DNA of 64,000 nucleotides. Origin: Aestuariibaculum lutulentum (GTDB lineage Bacteria > Bacteroidota > Bacteroidia > Flavobacteriales > Flavobacteriaceae). Position 1 is the stretch's first letter; each line of letters starts with the position of its first letter. The notes under the pieces were generated by a model. That model ran no database searches. It saw only the letters and a program-made list of their open reading frames with translations, and was not told where the DNA came from. Shown here piece by piece: positions 52,369 through 60,162 of the stretch. A program made the translations under genes and the position numbers. The stretch is taken from assembly GCF_032926325.1 (NCBI RefSeq), contig NZ_CP136709.1, forward strand, positions 1,525,501-1,589,500. The letters are read 5' to 3'.

Positions 52369-52498
52369 ACAGCAAATATATTGTGGTAAAAAATTGTGAT
52401 AAAATATTTTGGGTGAACTACCAATAATTTGGCTTAAGAGAATATCCTTAAATTTAAGTTTATGTAAAGGTTCTGGTTTTTAGGAAACTAAAAAGCAT

Positions 52499-52571
52499 AA
52501 AAAAAGGCGAACAAGTGTTCACCTTTCTTTGCCCCAAATCTACCATGAACTTAACCTACTTATGTTATGGT
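52499..52571 (-). ncRNA. candidate small RNA, copy 2 of a tandem triplet
   Basis: The unit has the -7 element TATATTTG (52583-52576), the upstream block TATTTTAACAC at the same 15-base spacing as in copy 1, the hairpin ACCATAAC to GTTCATGGT, the GATTTGGGGCAAA segment and the terminator GGTGAACA-CT-TGTTCGCC with seven Ts. The terminator loop and stem differ from copy 1 at compensating positions, which supports selection on structure. Confidence 0.65.
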
Positions 52572-52702
52572 TCAGCAAATATAGATGGGAAGTACGAAGT
52601 GTTAAAATATTTTAGTTGAAGTGCTAAAATTTTGGTTTAAAGTGAATTAGGTAGGAATTTTAAACTGCTAAGGAGTTTTTGGTGTAGGAAACTAAAAAGC
52701 AT

Positions 52703-52775
52703 AAAAAAAGGCGAACAAGCGTTCACCTTTTTTTGCCCCAAATCTACCATGAACTTAACCTACTTATGTTATGGT
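52703..52775 (-). ncRNA. candidate small RNA, copy 3 of a tandem triplet
   Basis: This copy has the same hairpin, GATTTGGGGCAAA segment and terminator GGTGAACG-CT-TGTTCGCC with seven Ts. Its -7 element is degenerate, TACTTTAG (52787-52780), and the upstream block reads TAATTTAATCAC at a spacing of 12 bases, so this promoter may be weaker or may need a different factor. It is nearest to the end of purF. Copies 2 and 3 also share 16 bases beyond the terminator, so they are the most recent duplicates. Confidence 0.6.
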
Positions 52776-52911
52776 TCCACTAAAGTAGATGTAATTCAGG
52801 TGATTAAATTATTTATTAGATAAAGTGCATTTTTTTTAGTTAAAATGTATTTTATCTTAGATGAAATGAGATTTATCTATTTTTAGAGGTTATCTTTTAA
52901 GAAGTGCTTAA

Positions 52912-54810
52912 TTAATAAGCACGTTCTTTATTCCCTTCGTAAAAATTAATAAAAGCTCTGTTTACTACTCGGTTACCTCCAACAGTTGGATAGTTTCCTG
53001 TAAAATACCAGTCTCCTAAATTCTTCGGACATGCTTCATGTAAATTCTCTACAGGTTGGAAGATGATTTTTACTTCAGCTTTAATGCTGTCCGGACTTAA
53101 AAGTTCAGCGATTTTATCAGAAATTTGTTCATCTGTAAACGGATCATAAATTTCCTTTACAAAATTTTGAACATACTTATCTGCTAATTCTGTTTGCTCG
53201 ATACATTTATTGTAAACTTCTTCAACTATATGATACTGTCCATTTTCTTTTAGTAATTCTAAAGCCGCTCTAAATGCTACCAAGCTTTCTAAGTTGGCCA
53301 TATCGATTCCGTAACAGTCTGGATATCTAATTTGTGGCGCAGACGATACAACAACAATACGTTTAGGTCCTAAGCGGTCTAACATTTTTAAGATACTTTT
53401 CTTAAGTGTTGTTCCGCGTACAATACTGTCGTCAATAATAACTAAGTTGTCCTCTGGCTTAATTACACCATAAGTAATGTCGTAAACGTGTGCTACTAAA
53501 TCGTCACGGCTGCTATCTTCAGTAATAAAAGTTCTAAGTTTAGCATCCTTAATAGCGATTTTTTCAACGCGGATATGCTCTGATAAGATTTCTTTTATTT
53601 TTTCAGAAGAAAGCGAATGCTGTCCTTCTAATATTGCAGCAGTTTTTCTTTCATTTAAATAAATATCGGCAGAATCTACCATTCCATAGAAAGAAGTTTC
53701 AGCAGTATTTGGTATGAATGAAAATACCGTGTTTTTAATATCGTAGTTGATAGACTCAAGAACTTTAGGCATTACTAAATTACCTAATTTTTTACGCTCC
53801 TGATAGATTTCAGCATCACCACCTCTAGAGAAATAAATACGCTCAAAAGAACATGATTTTCTTTCTAATGGTTCTAAAATTTGTTTGAAACGAACTTCTC
53901 CAGATTTTTTAATGATGATAGCTTTTCCTGGATCTAATTCATGAACATCTTCAAATTTTACGTTGAAAGCTGTTTGAATTACAGGACGCTCTGAAGCGAT
54001 AACTACAACTTCGTCATCCTGGTAATAATATGCCGGACGAATACCTGCTGGATCGCGTAATACGAACGCATCACCATGACCAATTAAACCGGCCATAGCG
54101 TAACCACCATCCCAGTTTTTAGCCGCTCTTTTTAAAATTTTAGAGACTTTTAGGCGCTCAGCAATTTGAGGTGAAGCATTCTTTTTACTGAATCCTTCTT
54201 TTTTAAGATCTTTATAAAGTTTAGCAACGGCGTCGTCTAAGAAATGACCAATTTTTTCCATAATAGTAATGGTGTCGGTATATTCTTTAGGGTGCTGACC
54301 TAGCTCAATTAAGTTTCCGAATAATTCTTTAACATTCGTCATGTTAAAGTTACCGGCCATAATTAAGTTTCTATGCATCCAGTTGTTCTGTCTTAAGAAT
54401 GGGTGAACACTTTCTACGCTGTTTTTCCCGAATGTTCCGTAACGCACGTGCCCTAGCATAACCTCACCAATGTATGGAATGTTTTTTTTCTGTGCAGCAA
54501 CGTCGTTTGCATATTCCGGATGAGCTGTAAGCTCGGTGTTGATACGATCGTTAATTTGAGCAAAAATATCCTGAATAGGTTGTTGTGCTACAGAACGAAC
54601 ACGGCTTATGTATCGCTCACCAGGCTTCATGTCTAGTTTAATACTTGCAAAACCAGCCCCGTCTTGACCACGGTTGTGCTGTTTTTCCATCATCAGATAC
54701 ATTTTGTTTACACCATAAAATGCACTTCCGTATTTTTCTTTGTAGTACTCTAGTGGTTTTAATAACCTAACCACGGCTATACCACATTCGTGTTTTAAAG
54801 CATCACTCAT
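52912..54810 (-). CDS. purF: amidophosphoribosyltransferase (glutamine PRPP amidotransferase)
   Basis: The 632-residue protein starts MSDALKHECGIAVV; Cys9 is the glutaminase nucleophile, exposed after removal of an eight-residue propeptide. KQHNRGQDGAGFASI, LGHVRYGTFG and NFNMTNVKELF are amidotransferase motifs and NLVIIDDSIVRGTTLKKSIL is the PRPP-binding loop. Canonical PurF is 470-510 residues; the extra length lies in insertions in both halves and a C-terminal extension of about 80 residues, features seen in the large Bacteroidota form. It makes 5-phosphoribosylamine, the first step of purine synthesis. The pfkB gene is 81 bases upstream; purN is in the same run. Confidence 0.87.
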   Translation of the reverse strand: MSDALKHECGIAVVRLLKPLEYYKEKYGSAFYGVNKMYLMMEKQHNRGQDGAGFASIKLDMKPGERYISRVRSVAQQPIQDIFAQINDRINTELTAHPEYANDVAAQKKNIPYIGEVMLGHVRYGTFGKNSVESVHPFLRQNNWMHRNLIMAGNFNMTNVKELFGNLIELGQHPKEYTDTITIMEKIGHFLDDAVAKLYKDLKKEGFSKKNASPQIAERLKVSKILKRAAKNWDGGYAMAGLIGHGDAFVLRDPAGIRPAYYYQDDEVVVIASERPVIQTAFNVKFEDVHELDPGKAIIIKKSGEVRFKQILEPLERKSCSFERIYFSRGGDAEIYQERKKLGNLVMPKVLESINYDIKNTVFSFIPNTAETSFYGMVDSADIYLNERKTAAILEGQHSLSSEKIKEILSEHIRVEKIAIKDAKLRTFITEDSSRDDLVAHVYDITYGVIKPEDNLVIIDDSIVRGTTLKKSILKMLDRLGPKRIVVVSSAPQIRYPDCYGIDMANLESLVAFRAALELLKENGQYHIVEEVYNKCIEQTELADKYVQNFVKEIYDPFTDEQISDKIAELLSPDSIKAEVKIIFQPVENLHEACPKNLGDWYFTGNYPTVGGNRVVNRAFINFYEGNKERAY

Positions 54811-54891
54811 TTTAGATCTATTGTGTTTGTCGCTTTTGCGTAAATAATAACGTTTATAATTAAAAACGCGCTCAAATTCGAGCGCGCGGTT

Positions 54892-55818
54892 TTATGCTAA
54901 TTCTATTTCAAATTGTGTTAACTGCTTAAACTGTAATAAGCGTTTATGGACTTCACCTTCGGTTAAATTCTGCATACGTTCGGTACCGAATTTTTCAACA
55001 CAAAACGAGGCTAATGTTGAACCATAAATTACCGCATTCTTCATATTTTCGAATGATGTGTCTCCGGTTTTTGCAATATATCCTGCGAAACCTCCAGCAA
55101 ATGTATCGCCGGCACCTGTTGGATCGAAAACTTCTTCCAATGGTAAAGCAGGAGCGTAGAATACATTATCGTTGTTAAACAATAAGGCACCGTGTTCTCC
55201 TTTTTTAATCACTACATATTTTGGTCCCATTTCATGAATTTTTCTAGCAGCAACTAAAAGAGAATATTCTCCAGTTAATTGTCTGGCTTCTTCATCGTTA
55301 ATGGTGATTACATCAATTTTATTGATTACTTTATGTAAATCGTCTAAAGCACAGTCCATCCAGAAATTCATAGTATCAAGAATAACCAACTTAGGTTTTT
55401 CTTCCATTTGTTCTAAAACACTTAGTTGGACGATAGGATGAAGATTTCCTAACATAACCACTTCGGCATTTCTGTAATCTTGAGGAACTACTGGATTGAA
55501 GTCTGCTAATGTATTAAGTTCTGTTACTAACGTATCACGGCTATTCATGTCGTTGTGGTAACGACCGCTCCAGAAAAATGTTTTTCCTTCTTTAACGATT
55601 TCAATTCCTGAAATATCAATATTTTTATTTGATAATAGGTCTAAATATTCTTGAGGAAAATCGCCACCAACAACCGATACGGCTGCAGCGTCTACGTTAA
55701 AATGTGAAGCAGATAATCCAATAAAAGTGGCTGCACCACCAAGTATTTTGTCGGTTTTTCCGAACGGCGTTTCAATAGCATCAAAGGCTACTGTGCCAAC
55801 AATAACTAACTTACCCAT
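54892..55818 (-). CDS. PfkB family sugar/nucleoside kinase
   Basis: The 308-residue protein starts KLVIVGTVAFDAIETPFG and ends with the family signature DPTGAGDTFAGGFAGYIA, the catalytic Asp and anion hole. GGAATFIGLSASHFNVDAA is the other PfkB pattern. It phosphorylates a sugar or nucleoside, perhaps adenosine, ribose or an unusual sugar; the purF and rnhA neighbours suggest nucleotide salvage but are no proof. It is transcribed with rnhA 55 bases upstream. Confidence 0.82.
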   Translation of the reverse strand: MGKLVIVGTVAFDAIETPFGKTDKILGGAATFIGLSASHFNVDAAAVSVVGGDFPQEYLDLLSNKNIDISGIEIVKEGKTFFWSGRYHNDMNSRDTLVTELNTLADFNPVVPQDYRNAEVVMLGNLHPIVQLSVLEQMEEKPKLVILDTMNFWMDCALDDLHKVINKIDVITINDEEARQLTGEYSLLVAARKIHEMGPKYVVIKKGEHGALLFNNDNVFYAPALPLEEVFDPTGAGDTFAGGFAGYIAKTGDTSFENMKNAVIYGSTLASFCVEKFGTERMQNLTEGEVHKRLLQFKQLTQFEIELA

Positions 55819-55873
55819 AGAGGTTTTTTAATTTTGGTGCAAATATACGTCTTTTAACTGCTAAAAACCGAAT

Positions 55874-56515
55874 TTATTTTCGTCCAAAATCTGCAGGGAT
55901 TTCACCCCAGGCTTTTGTTTCCCATTTTACTATGGTTGTCGTGTAGTTGTTGGTCTTTAGCCAGTTAAGAGCTCGGTCTACCAATTCAAAAAGATCTTTG
56001 TTTTTTTCGTTGCGCTCTAATTTTGTATTGCAGGTTTTCTTTTTAACCCAGCTTATGGCAGTCTTAGAATCAGTATAGATAATACGGTTGCTATTTTTCT
56101 TTTTTAGAAGCGCCAAACCGTGAACAATGGCTAAAAATTCACCTATATTGTTAGTGCCTTCCTGAAAGGGACCTTGAATAAAGAGTTGTTGTTTGGTTTT
56201 GGTATCGACACCACGATATTCCATAACACCCGGATTTCCGCTTGAAGCGGCATCAACCGAAATGGAATTGTAATTAGGTTGCCCTATTTTCTTTAATTGT
56301 TCGGGAGATAATGTGCTGCTAAACGATTTGTTTTTTCCGATAAAATCTTTGTAATTTCCGTTTAAAGCTTTTTTGGCGGCTTCAAAGGTTTCAAATGATT
56401 TATACTGAGCACCTTCGTAATTGGTTATTTGAGCTTTGCAATCGTTCCATGTTTCAAAAACACCAGTTTTATGTCCTTTCCAAATGGTATAGTATTTCTT
56501 CTTTTTTTTAGACAT
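55874..56515 (-). CDS. rnhA: ribonuclease H with viroplasmin-like N-terminal domain
   Basis: The 213-residue protein has a viroplasmin/RNase HI N-terminal domain, YYTIWKGHKTGVFETWNDCK (about residues 8-55), a feature of Bacteroidota RNase H1 that binds RNA-DNA hybrids. The catalytic domain gives the acidic residues in ISVDAASSGNPG, NIGEFLAIVHGL, IIYTDSKTAISW and a last Asp in GEIPADFG. It degrades the RNA of hybrids, e.g. primers and R-loops. It lies between purN and pfkB, with gaps of 37 and 55 bases. Confidence 0.9.
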   Translation of the reverse strand: MSKKKKKYYTIWKGHKTGVFETWNDCKAQITNYEGAQYKSFETFEAAKKALNGNYKDFIGKNKSFSSTLSPEQLKKIGQPNYNSISVDAASSGNPGVMEYRGVDTKTKQQLFIQGPFQEGTNNIGEFLAIVHGLALLKKKNSNRIIYTDSKTAISWVKKKTCNTKLERNEKNKDLFELVDRALNWLKTNNYTTTIVKWETKAWGEIPADFGRK

Positions 56516-56552
56516 GGTTTATTGCGACTGTATACCTAATATATTGTAGGTG

Positions 56553-57125
56553 TTAGTTTTGCTCTGTTAATAGTTGCTCGACAACCTTAGGGAAATGTTC
56601 CATTTCAAGTTCATGAATTTTAGCAGCAACATCTTCGGCAGTATCCTTTGCGTCAACAACACATTTAGCTTGAAAAATAATAGCGCCTTCGTCGTAATTT
56701 TCATTAACGTAATGAATGGTGATTCCTGTTTCAGTTTCTTTGTTTTCAACAACAGCTTGGTGTACGTTCATGCCATACATGCCTTTACCACCAAATTTAG
56801 GTAATAGAGCCGGGTGAACATTAATGACCTTATTAGGGTATTCGTTTATTATTGCTTCCGGGAATTTCCATAAAAATCCAGCTAAGACAATTAAATCTGG
56901 TTTTGTGGCTTTCAATAGATTTAAAACGTCGTTTGTTTCTGTTAAAGCGACCTTGTTGAATGATAGCGCACTAACTTTTAATCGTTTCGCGCGATCTAGA
57001 ACTTTTGCTTGCGGATTGTTTGTGAGTATTTGCACAACAGAAGCTATATCACTGTTGTTGAAATATGCAACTAAATTTTCGGCATTTGAACCACTTCCTG
57101 ACGCAAAAATGACAATACGTTTCAT
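56553..57125 (-). CDS. purN: phosphoribosylglycinamide formyltransferase
   Basis: The 190-residue enzyme has the formyltransferase pattern: IFASGSGSNAENLVAYF at the N-terminus, LAGFLWKFPEAII, and VINVHPALLPKFGGKGMYG with the Asn-His pair of the active site, then TGITIHYVNENYDEGAII. It transfers a formyl group from 10-formyl-THF to GAR in purine synthesis. It is first in the minus-strand run that ends with purF, and divergent from acpP. Confidence 0.93.
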   Translation of the reverse strand: MKRIVIFASGSGSNAENLVAYFNNSDIASVVQILTNNPQAKVLDRAKRLKVSALSFNKVALTETNDVLNLLKATKPDLIVLAGFLWKFPEAIINEYPNKVINVHPALLPKFGGKGMYGMNVHQAVVENKETETGITIHYVNENYDEGAIIFQAKCVVDAKDTAEDVAAKIHELEMEHFPKVVEQLLTEQN

Positions 57126-57273
57126 TTACAGACCTATTGATGTTATGTTTTCTTCGGCAAAAAAAAGAATAATTATTAACAATTAGCGGGTTAAATTTAA
57201 ATTCTTAAAAGGAATTTAGTAAATTAGAAACACTTTTTTAATGTTAAACGTGTGTTATAAAAATAAAGTTTTT

Positions 57274-57281
57274 TATTTTTG
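57274..57281 (+). promoter_or_regulatory. Bacteroidota -7 element for acpP
   Basis: TATTTTTG fits TAnnTTTG and lies 32 bases before the acpP start, in the 187-base gap with divergent purN. Confidence 0.5.
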
Positions 57282-57312
57282 CCAACTAATTAAAACTTAA
57301 AATTAAAAGATT

Positions 57313-57546
57313 ATGTCAGACATTGCATCAAGAGTAAAAGCGATTATCGTAGACAAATTAGGAGTTGATGAAAACGAAGTTGTAACTGAAGCAAGCTTCA
57401 CTAACGATTTAGGAGCAGACTCTTTAGATACTGTAGAATTAATCATGGAGTTCGAAAAAGAATTCGACATCCAGATTCCAGACGACCAAGCAGAGAACAT
57501 TGCAACTGTAGGTCAAGCTATATCATATATCGAAGAAGCAAAATAA
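57313..57546 (+). CDS. acpP: acyl carrier protein
   Basis: The 77-residue acidic protein contains GADSLDTVELIMEFEKEF, in which the serine takes the phosphopantetheine arm. Length and sequence are typical AcpP. It carries fatty acyl chains in the cytoplasm. fabF follows 12 bases after its stop, the usual order. Confidence 0.96.
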   Translation: MSDIASRVKAIIVDKLGVDENEVVTEASFTNDLGADSLDTVELIMEFEKEFDIQIPDDQAENIATVGQAISYIEEAK

Positions 57547-57558
57547 GCCAAGTACTTT

Positions 57559-58809
57559 ATGGAATTAAAGCGAGTTGTAGTCACAGGATTGGGCGCTTTA
57601 ACACCAATTGGGAATACCAAAGATGAATATTGGGAAGGCCTAATTAGTGGTAAAAGTGGTGCTGCGCCTATAACATATTTTGATACCGAGAAGTTTAAAA
57701 CCAAGTTTGCTTGTGAGTTGAAAAACTTTAAAGCAACAGACTTCATAGACCGTAAGCTAGCGAGTAGAATGGATAGGTTTACGCAATATGCTATGGTAGC
57801 TTCAGACGAAGCTATTGCAGATGCGAATTTAGACTTAGACAAAGTAAACAAACTACGTGTTGGGGTAATATGGGGTGCAGGTATTGGAGGTTTGGAGACT
57901 TTCCAAGACGAGGTATTGAACTATGCAAAAGGTGATGGTACGCCAAGATTCAATCCGTTCTTTATTCCTAAAATGATTGCAGATATTGCACCAGGAAATA
58001 TATCCATTAAACATGGATTTATGGGGCCTAACTATACAACGGTTTCAGCCTGTGCTTCTTCGGCAAATGCTATGTTCGATGCGCTAAACTCTATTCGTTT
58101 AGGACATTGTGATGTAGTTGTTACAGGAGGAAGCGAAGCAGCAGTAACAATTGCAGGAATGGGAGGTTTCAATGCTATGCATGCCTTATCTACTAGAAAC
58201 GAAAGCCCAGAAACAGCTTCTCGTCCGTTTGACGGAACAAGAGATGGTTTCGTATTGGGTGAAGGTGCAGGAGCACTTGTTCTAGAAGAATATGAGCACG
58301 CAAAAGCAAGAGGTGCGAAAATTTACGCAGAATTTATAGGTGGAGGTTTATCTTCTGATGCTTACCACATGACGGCACCACATCCAGATGGAAAAGGCGT
58401 AGTAGCCGTAATGAAAAATTGCTTAGAGAATGCAGGTTTAAATCCTGAAGACGTAGACCATATTAATACACATGGTACATCTACACCATTAGGAGATGTT
58501 GCAGAACTTAAAGCAATTTCAGAGGTGTTTGGCGATCACGCAAAACACATAAATATTAATTCAACCAAGTCAATGACCGGGCATTTATTAGGTGCTGCAG
58601 GTGCTATTGAAGCTATTTCGACTATTTTGGCTATGGAAAACGGAATTGTTCCGCCAACCATTAACCATACAACGGTAGACGAAAACATTGATCCTGAATT
58701 AAATTTAACTTTGAATAAGGCTCAAAAGCGAGACATTAAAGTGGCTATGAGTAATACATTTGGATTTGGCGGACATAACGCTTGTGTATTATTCAAGAAA
58801 TTAGACTAA
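57559..58809 (+). CDS. fabF: beta-ketoacyl-ACP synthase II
   Basis: The 416-residue thiolase-fold enzyme has the catalytic Cys in TTVSACASSANAMFD, His in NTHGTSTPLGDVAE and the second His in KSMTGHLLGAAGA, with FGFGGHNACVLF at the end. It elongates acyl-ACP chains and adapts membrane fluidity. rnc begins 7 bases after its stop codon. Confidence 0.96.
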   Translation: MELKRVVVTGLGALTPIGNTKDEYWEGLISGKSGAAPITYFDTEKFKTKFACELKNFKATDFIDRKLASRMDRFTQYAMVASDEAIADANLDLDKVNKLRVGVIWGAGIGGLETFQDEVLNYAKGDGTPRFNPFFIPKMIADIAPGNISIKHGFMGPNYTTVSACASSANAMFDALNSIRLGHCDVVVTGGSEAAVTIAGMGGFNAMHALSTRNESPETASRPFDGTRDGFVLGEGAGALVLEEYEHAKARGAKIYAEFIGGGLSSDAYHMTAPHPDGKGVVAVMKNCLENAGLNPEDVDHINTHGTSTPLGDVAELKAISEVFGDHAKHININSTKSMTGHLLGAAGAIEAISTILAMENGIVPPTINHTTVDENIDPELNLTLNKAQKRDIKVAMSNTFGFGGHNACVLFKKLD

Positions 58810-58816
58810 ATCCCGA

Positions 58817-59557
58817 ATGAGAAACATTCGTAACATATTAAATTCCCGTTTTAAACGCAACGGGAATTTTTTTATGCAAATACATAAGATTCTGGGATTT
58901 AAACCTAAAGAATTAAAATACTTCAAAAAGGCATTTACACACCGCTCGATGAATATTAAAGACAGTAAAGGAAACGCTGTTAATTATGAACGTTTGGAGT
59001 TTTTAGGAGATGCCATGTTAAGTGCTGTTATTGCTTCCCATCTTTATTTAGAAGTGCCAAGTGGAGACGAAGGCTACTTAACAAAAATGCGCTCTAAAGT
59101 AGTTAGTAGAGAGCATCTTAACGAACTGGGGAAGGAGTTGAAACTGATTAATTTGGTTGAAAGCAAAATTCCGCCGGGTCAGTTTGGAGAAAATATTCAC
59201 GGAAATTTATTCGAAGCCTTAGTTGGTGCTATTTTTTTAGATCGCGGTTACGAATACTGTGAAAAATTTATCTACAATCGCATTATTATTCCTTATGTAG
59301 ATATCGAACGCCTGGAAGGTAAAGTTATCAGTTATAAAAGTTTACTTATCGAATGGTGTCAAAAGGAGAAGAAAACATTCAACTATAATGTTTACGACGA
59401 TACCGGAATTGACGAAGTAAAACACTTCTCGGTTAAGCTCTCAATAGACAATAAAGTCGTGGCAAAAGCCAGAGCTACTTCAAAGAAAAAAGCAGAGGAA
59501 AAAGCATCAAAGCGAGCGTTTTTTGTATTTCAGAATAAAATATCAAAAATGCTGTAA
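58817..59557 (+). CDS. rnc: ribonuclease III
   Basis: The 246-residue protein starts MRNIRNILNSRFKRNGNFFM, then the RNase III domain with YERLEFLGDAMLSAV (catalytic Glu and Asp) and EALVGAIFLDRGYE, and a C-terminal dsRNA-binding domain (about 175-240). A second ATG at 58874, just after a hairpin and T-run, would remove the first 19 residues. I prefer the first ATG because I recall similar N-terminal extensions in related flavobacterial RNase III proteins. If it is used, the start region itself holds the hairpin. It processes rRNA and mRNA hairpins. Confidence 0.9.
   Translation: MRNIRNILNSRFKRNGNFFMQIHKILGFKPKELKYFKKAFTHRSMNIKDSKGNAVNYERLEFLGDAMLSAVIASHLYLEVPSGDEGYLTKMRSKVVSREHLNELGKELKLINLVESKIPPGQFGENIHGNLFEALVGAIFLDRGYEYCEKFIYNRIIIPYVDIERLEGKVISYKSLLIEWCQKEKKTFNYNVYDDTGIDEVKHFSVKLSIDNKVVAKARATSKKKAEEKASKRAFFVFQNKISKML
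58840..58873 (+). promoter_or_regulatory. terminator-like hairpin overlapping the start of rnc
   Basis: AAATTCCCGTT and AACGGGAATTT form an 11-pair stem with an eight-base loop, followed by a T-run of seven and then ATG. It would end fabF transcription, yet it lies within codons 8-19 of the longer rnc frame. It may be an attenuator or a substrate for RNase III itself. Confidence 0.7.
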
Positions 59558-59676
59558 AACTTATCAAACAAAGCTATTAACTACAACGTTTTAGTTAAAA
59601 TTCTTCTAAATATTAATATAAAGTTATAACAGTTGAATGTTATTAAGTATTATATTTACAACGTTTAATATAAGTT

Positions 59677-60159
59677 ATGGCTATTCACAAACTTATTCTG
59701 GATGATGTTTTTGAAGAAGTATCACATACTTTAATTGCGATTCATTGTTCTATTGACGATTACCGTTTAGCTTATCTTTTAAACAAACATTTAGGAATTA
59801 GTCTGGCTCGAAAAGATGCAGATATTGATGTTAATATAGATCAGTCAGCCTATTCTGTATTTGAATGGAAAGATGAAAGACAGTTAACCACATGGAACTT
59901 GGTTTCCAATGCATGTAAAACTGAAATACATCAACCAGACATGGGTAAATCGTTGTTCGATTTACAGGAAAAGATAACAAGATTATCCTACTTAATACCG
60001 GAACACAAGGCAGTTAATTATTTTTTAAAAATAGATAACGAGTTTAGTACCAATAAGGAAAAATATATACTGCAAAGTATAAAGAGTATTCCTAAAGTAG
60101 CAACAGCCTTTAGTGTTGATATTAATAAATTGAAGTCAAAAGAAAATTTAATTTTTTAG
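59677..60159 (+). CDS. IPExxxVDY family protein
   Basis: The 160-residue protein contains YLIPEHKAVNYFLKID near residue 109, the motif after which this Bacteroidota family is named (here with Asn for Asp). Its first part has FRLAYLLNKHLGISL-like YRLAYLLNKHLGISLARKD. The role is unknown. It lies between rnc and pyk; pyk starts 3 bases after its stop, a link that may be functional. It is small and cytoplasmic by composition. Confidence 0.85.
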   Translation: MAIHKLILDDVFEEVSHTLIAIHCSIDDYRLAYLLNKHLGISLARKDADIDVNIDQSAYSVFEWKDERQLTTWNLVSNACKTEIHQPDMGKSLFDLQEKITRLSYLIPEHKAVNYFLKIDNEFSTNKEKYILQSIKSIPKVATAFSVDINKLKSKENLIF

Positions 60160-60162
60160 CTA

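Larger units (their letters stand above)
52299..52810. repeat. three tandem ~200-bp repeat units containing the sRNA candidates
   Basis: The core GCCCCAAATCTACCAT followed by TTAACCTACTTATGTTATGG is repeated three times with one or two changes. Unit spacing is about 200 bases and spacer sequence between cores is not conserved except in the promoter blocks. It fills most of the 716-base stretch without protein genes between sodA and purF, and explains it. No protein frame of credible size was found there. Confidence 0.85.

Noticed and set aside
52299..52810. Possible CRISPR array (three similar repeats)
   Set aside because: Repeats are too long, too far apart and too few, with promoter and terminator parts and no cas gene. 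They fit sRNA genes better.
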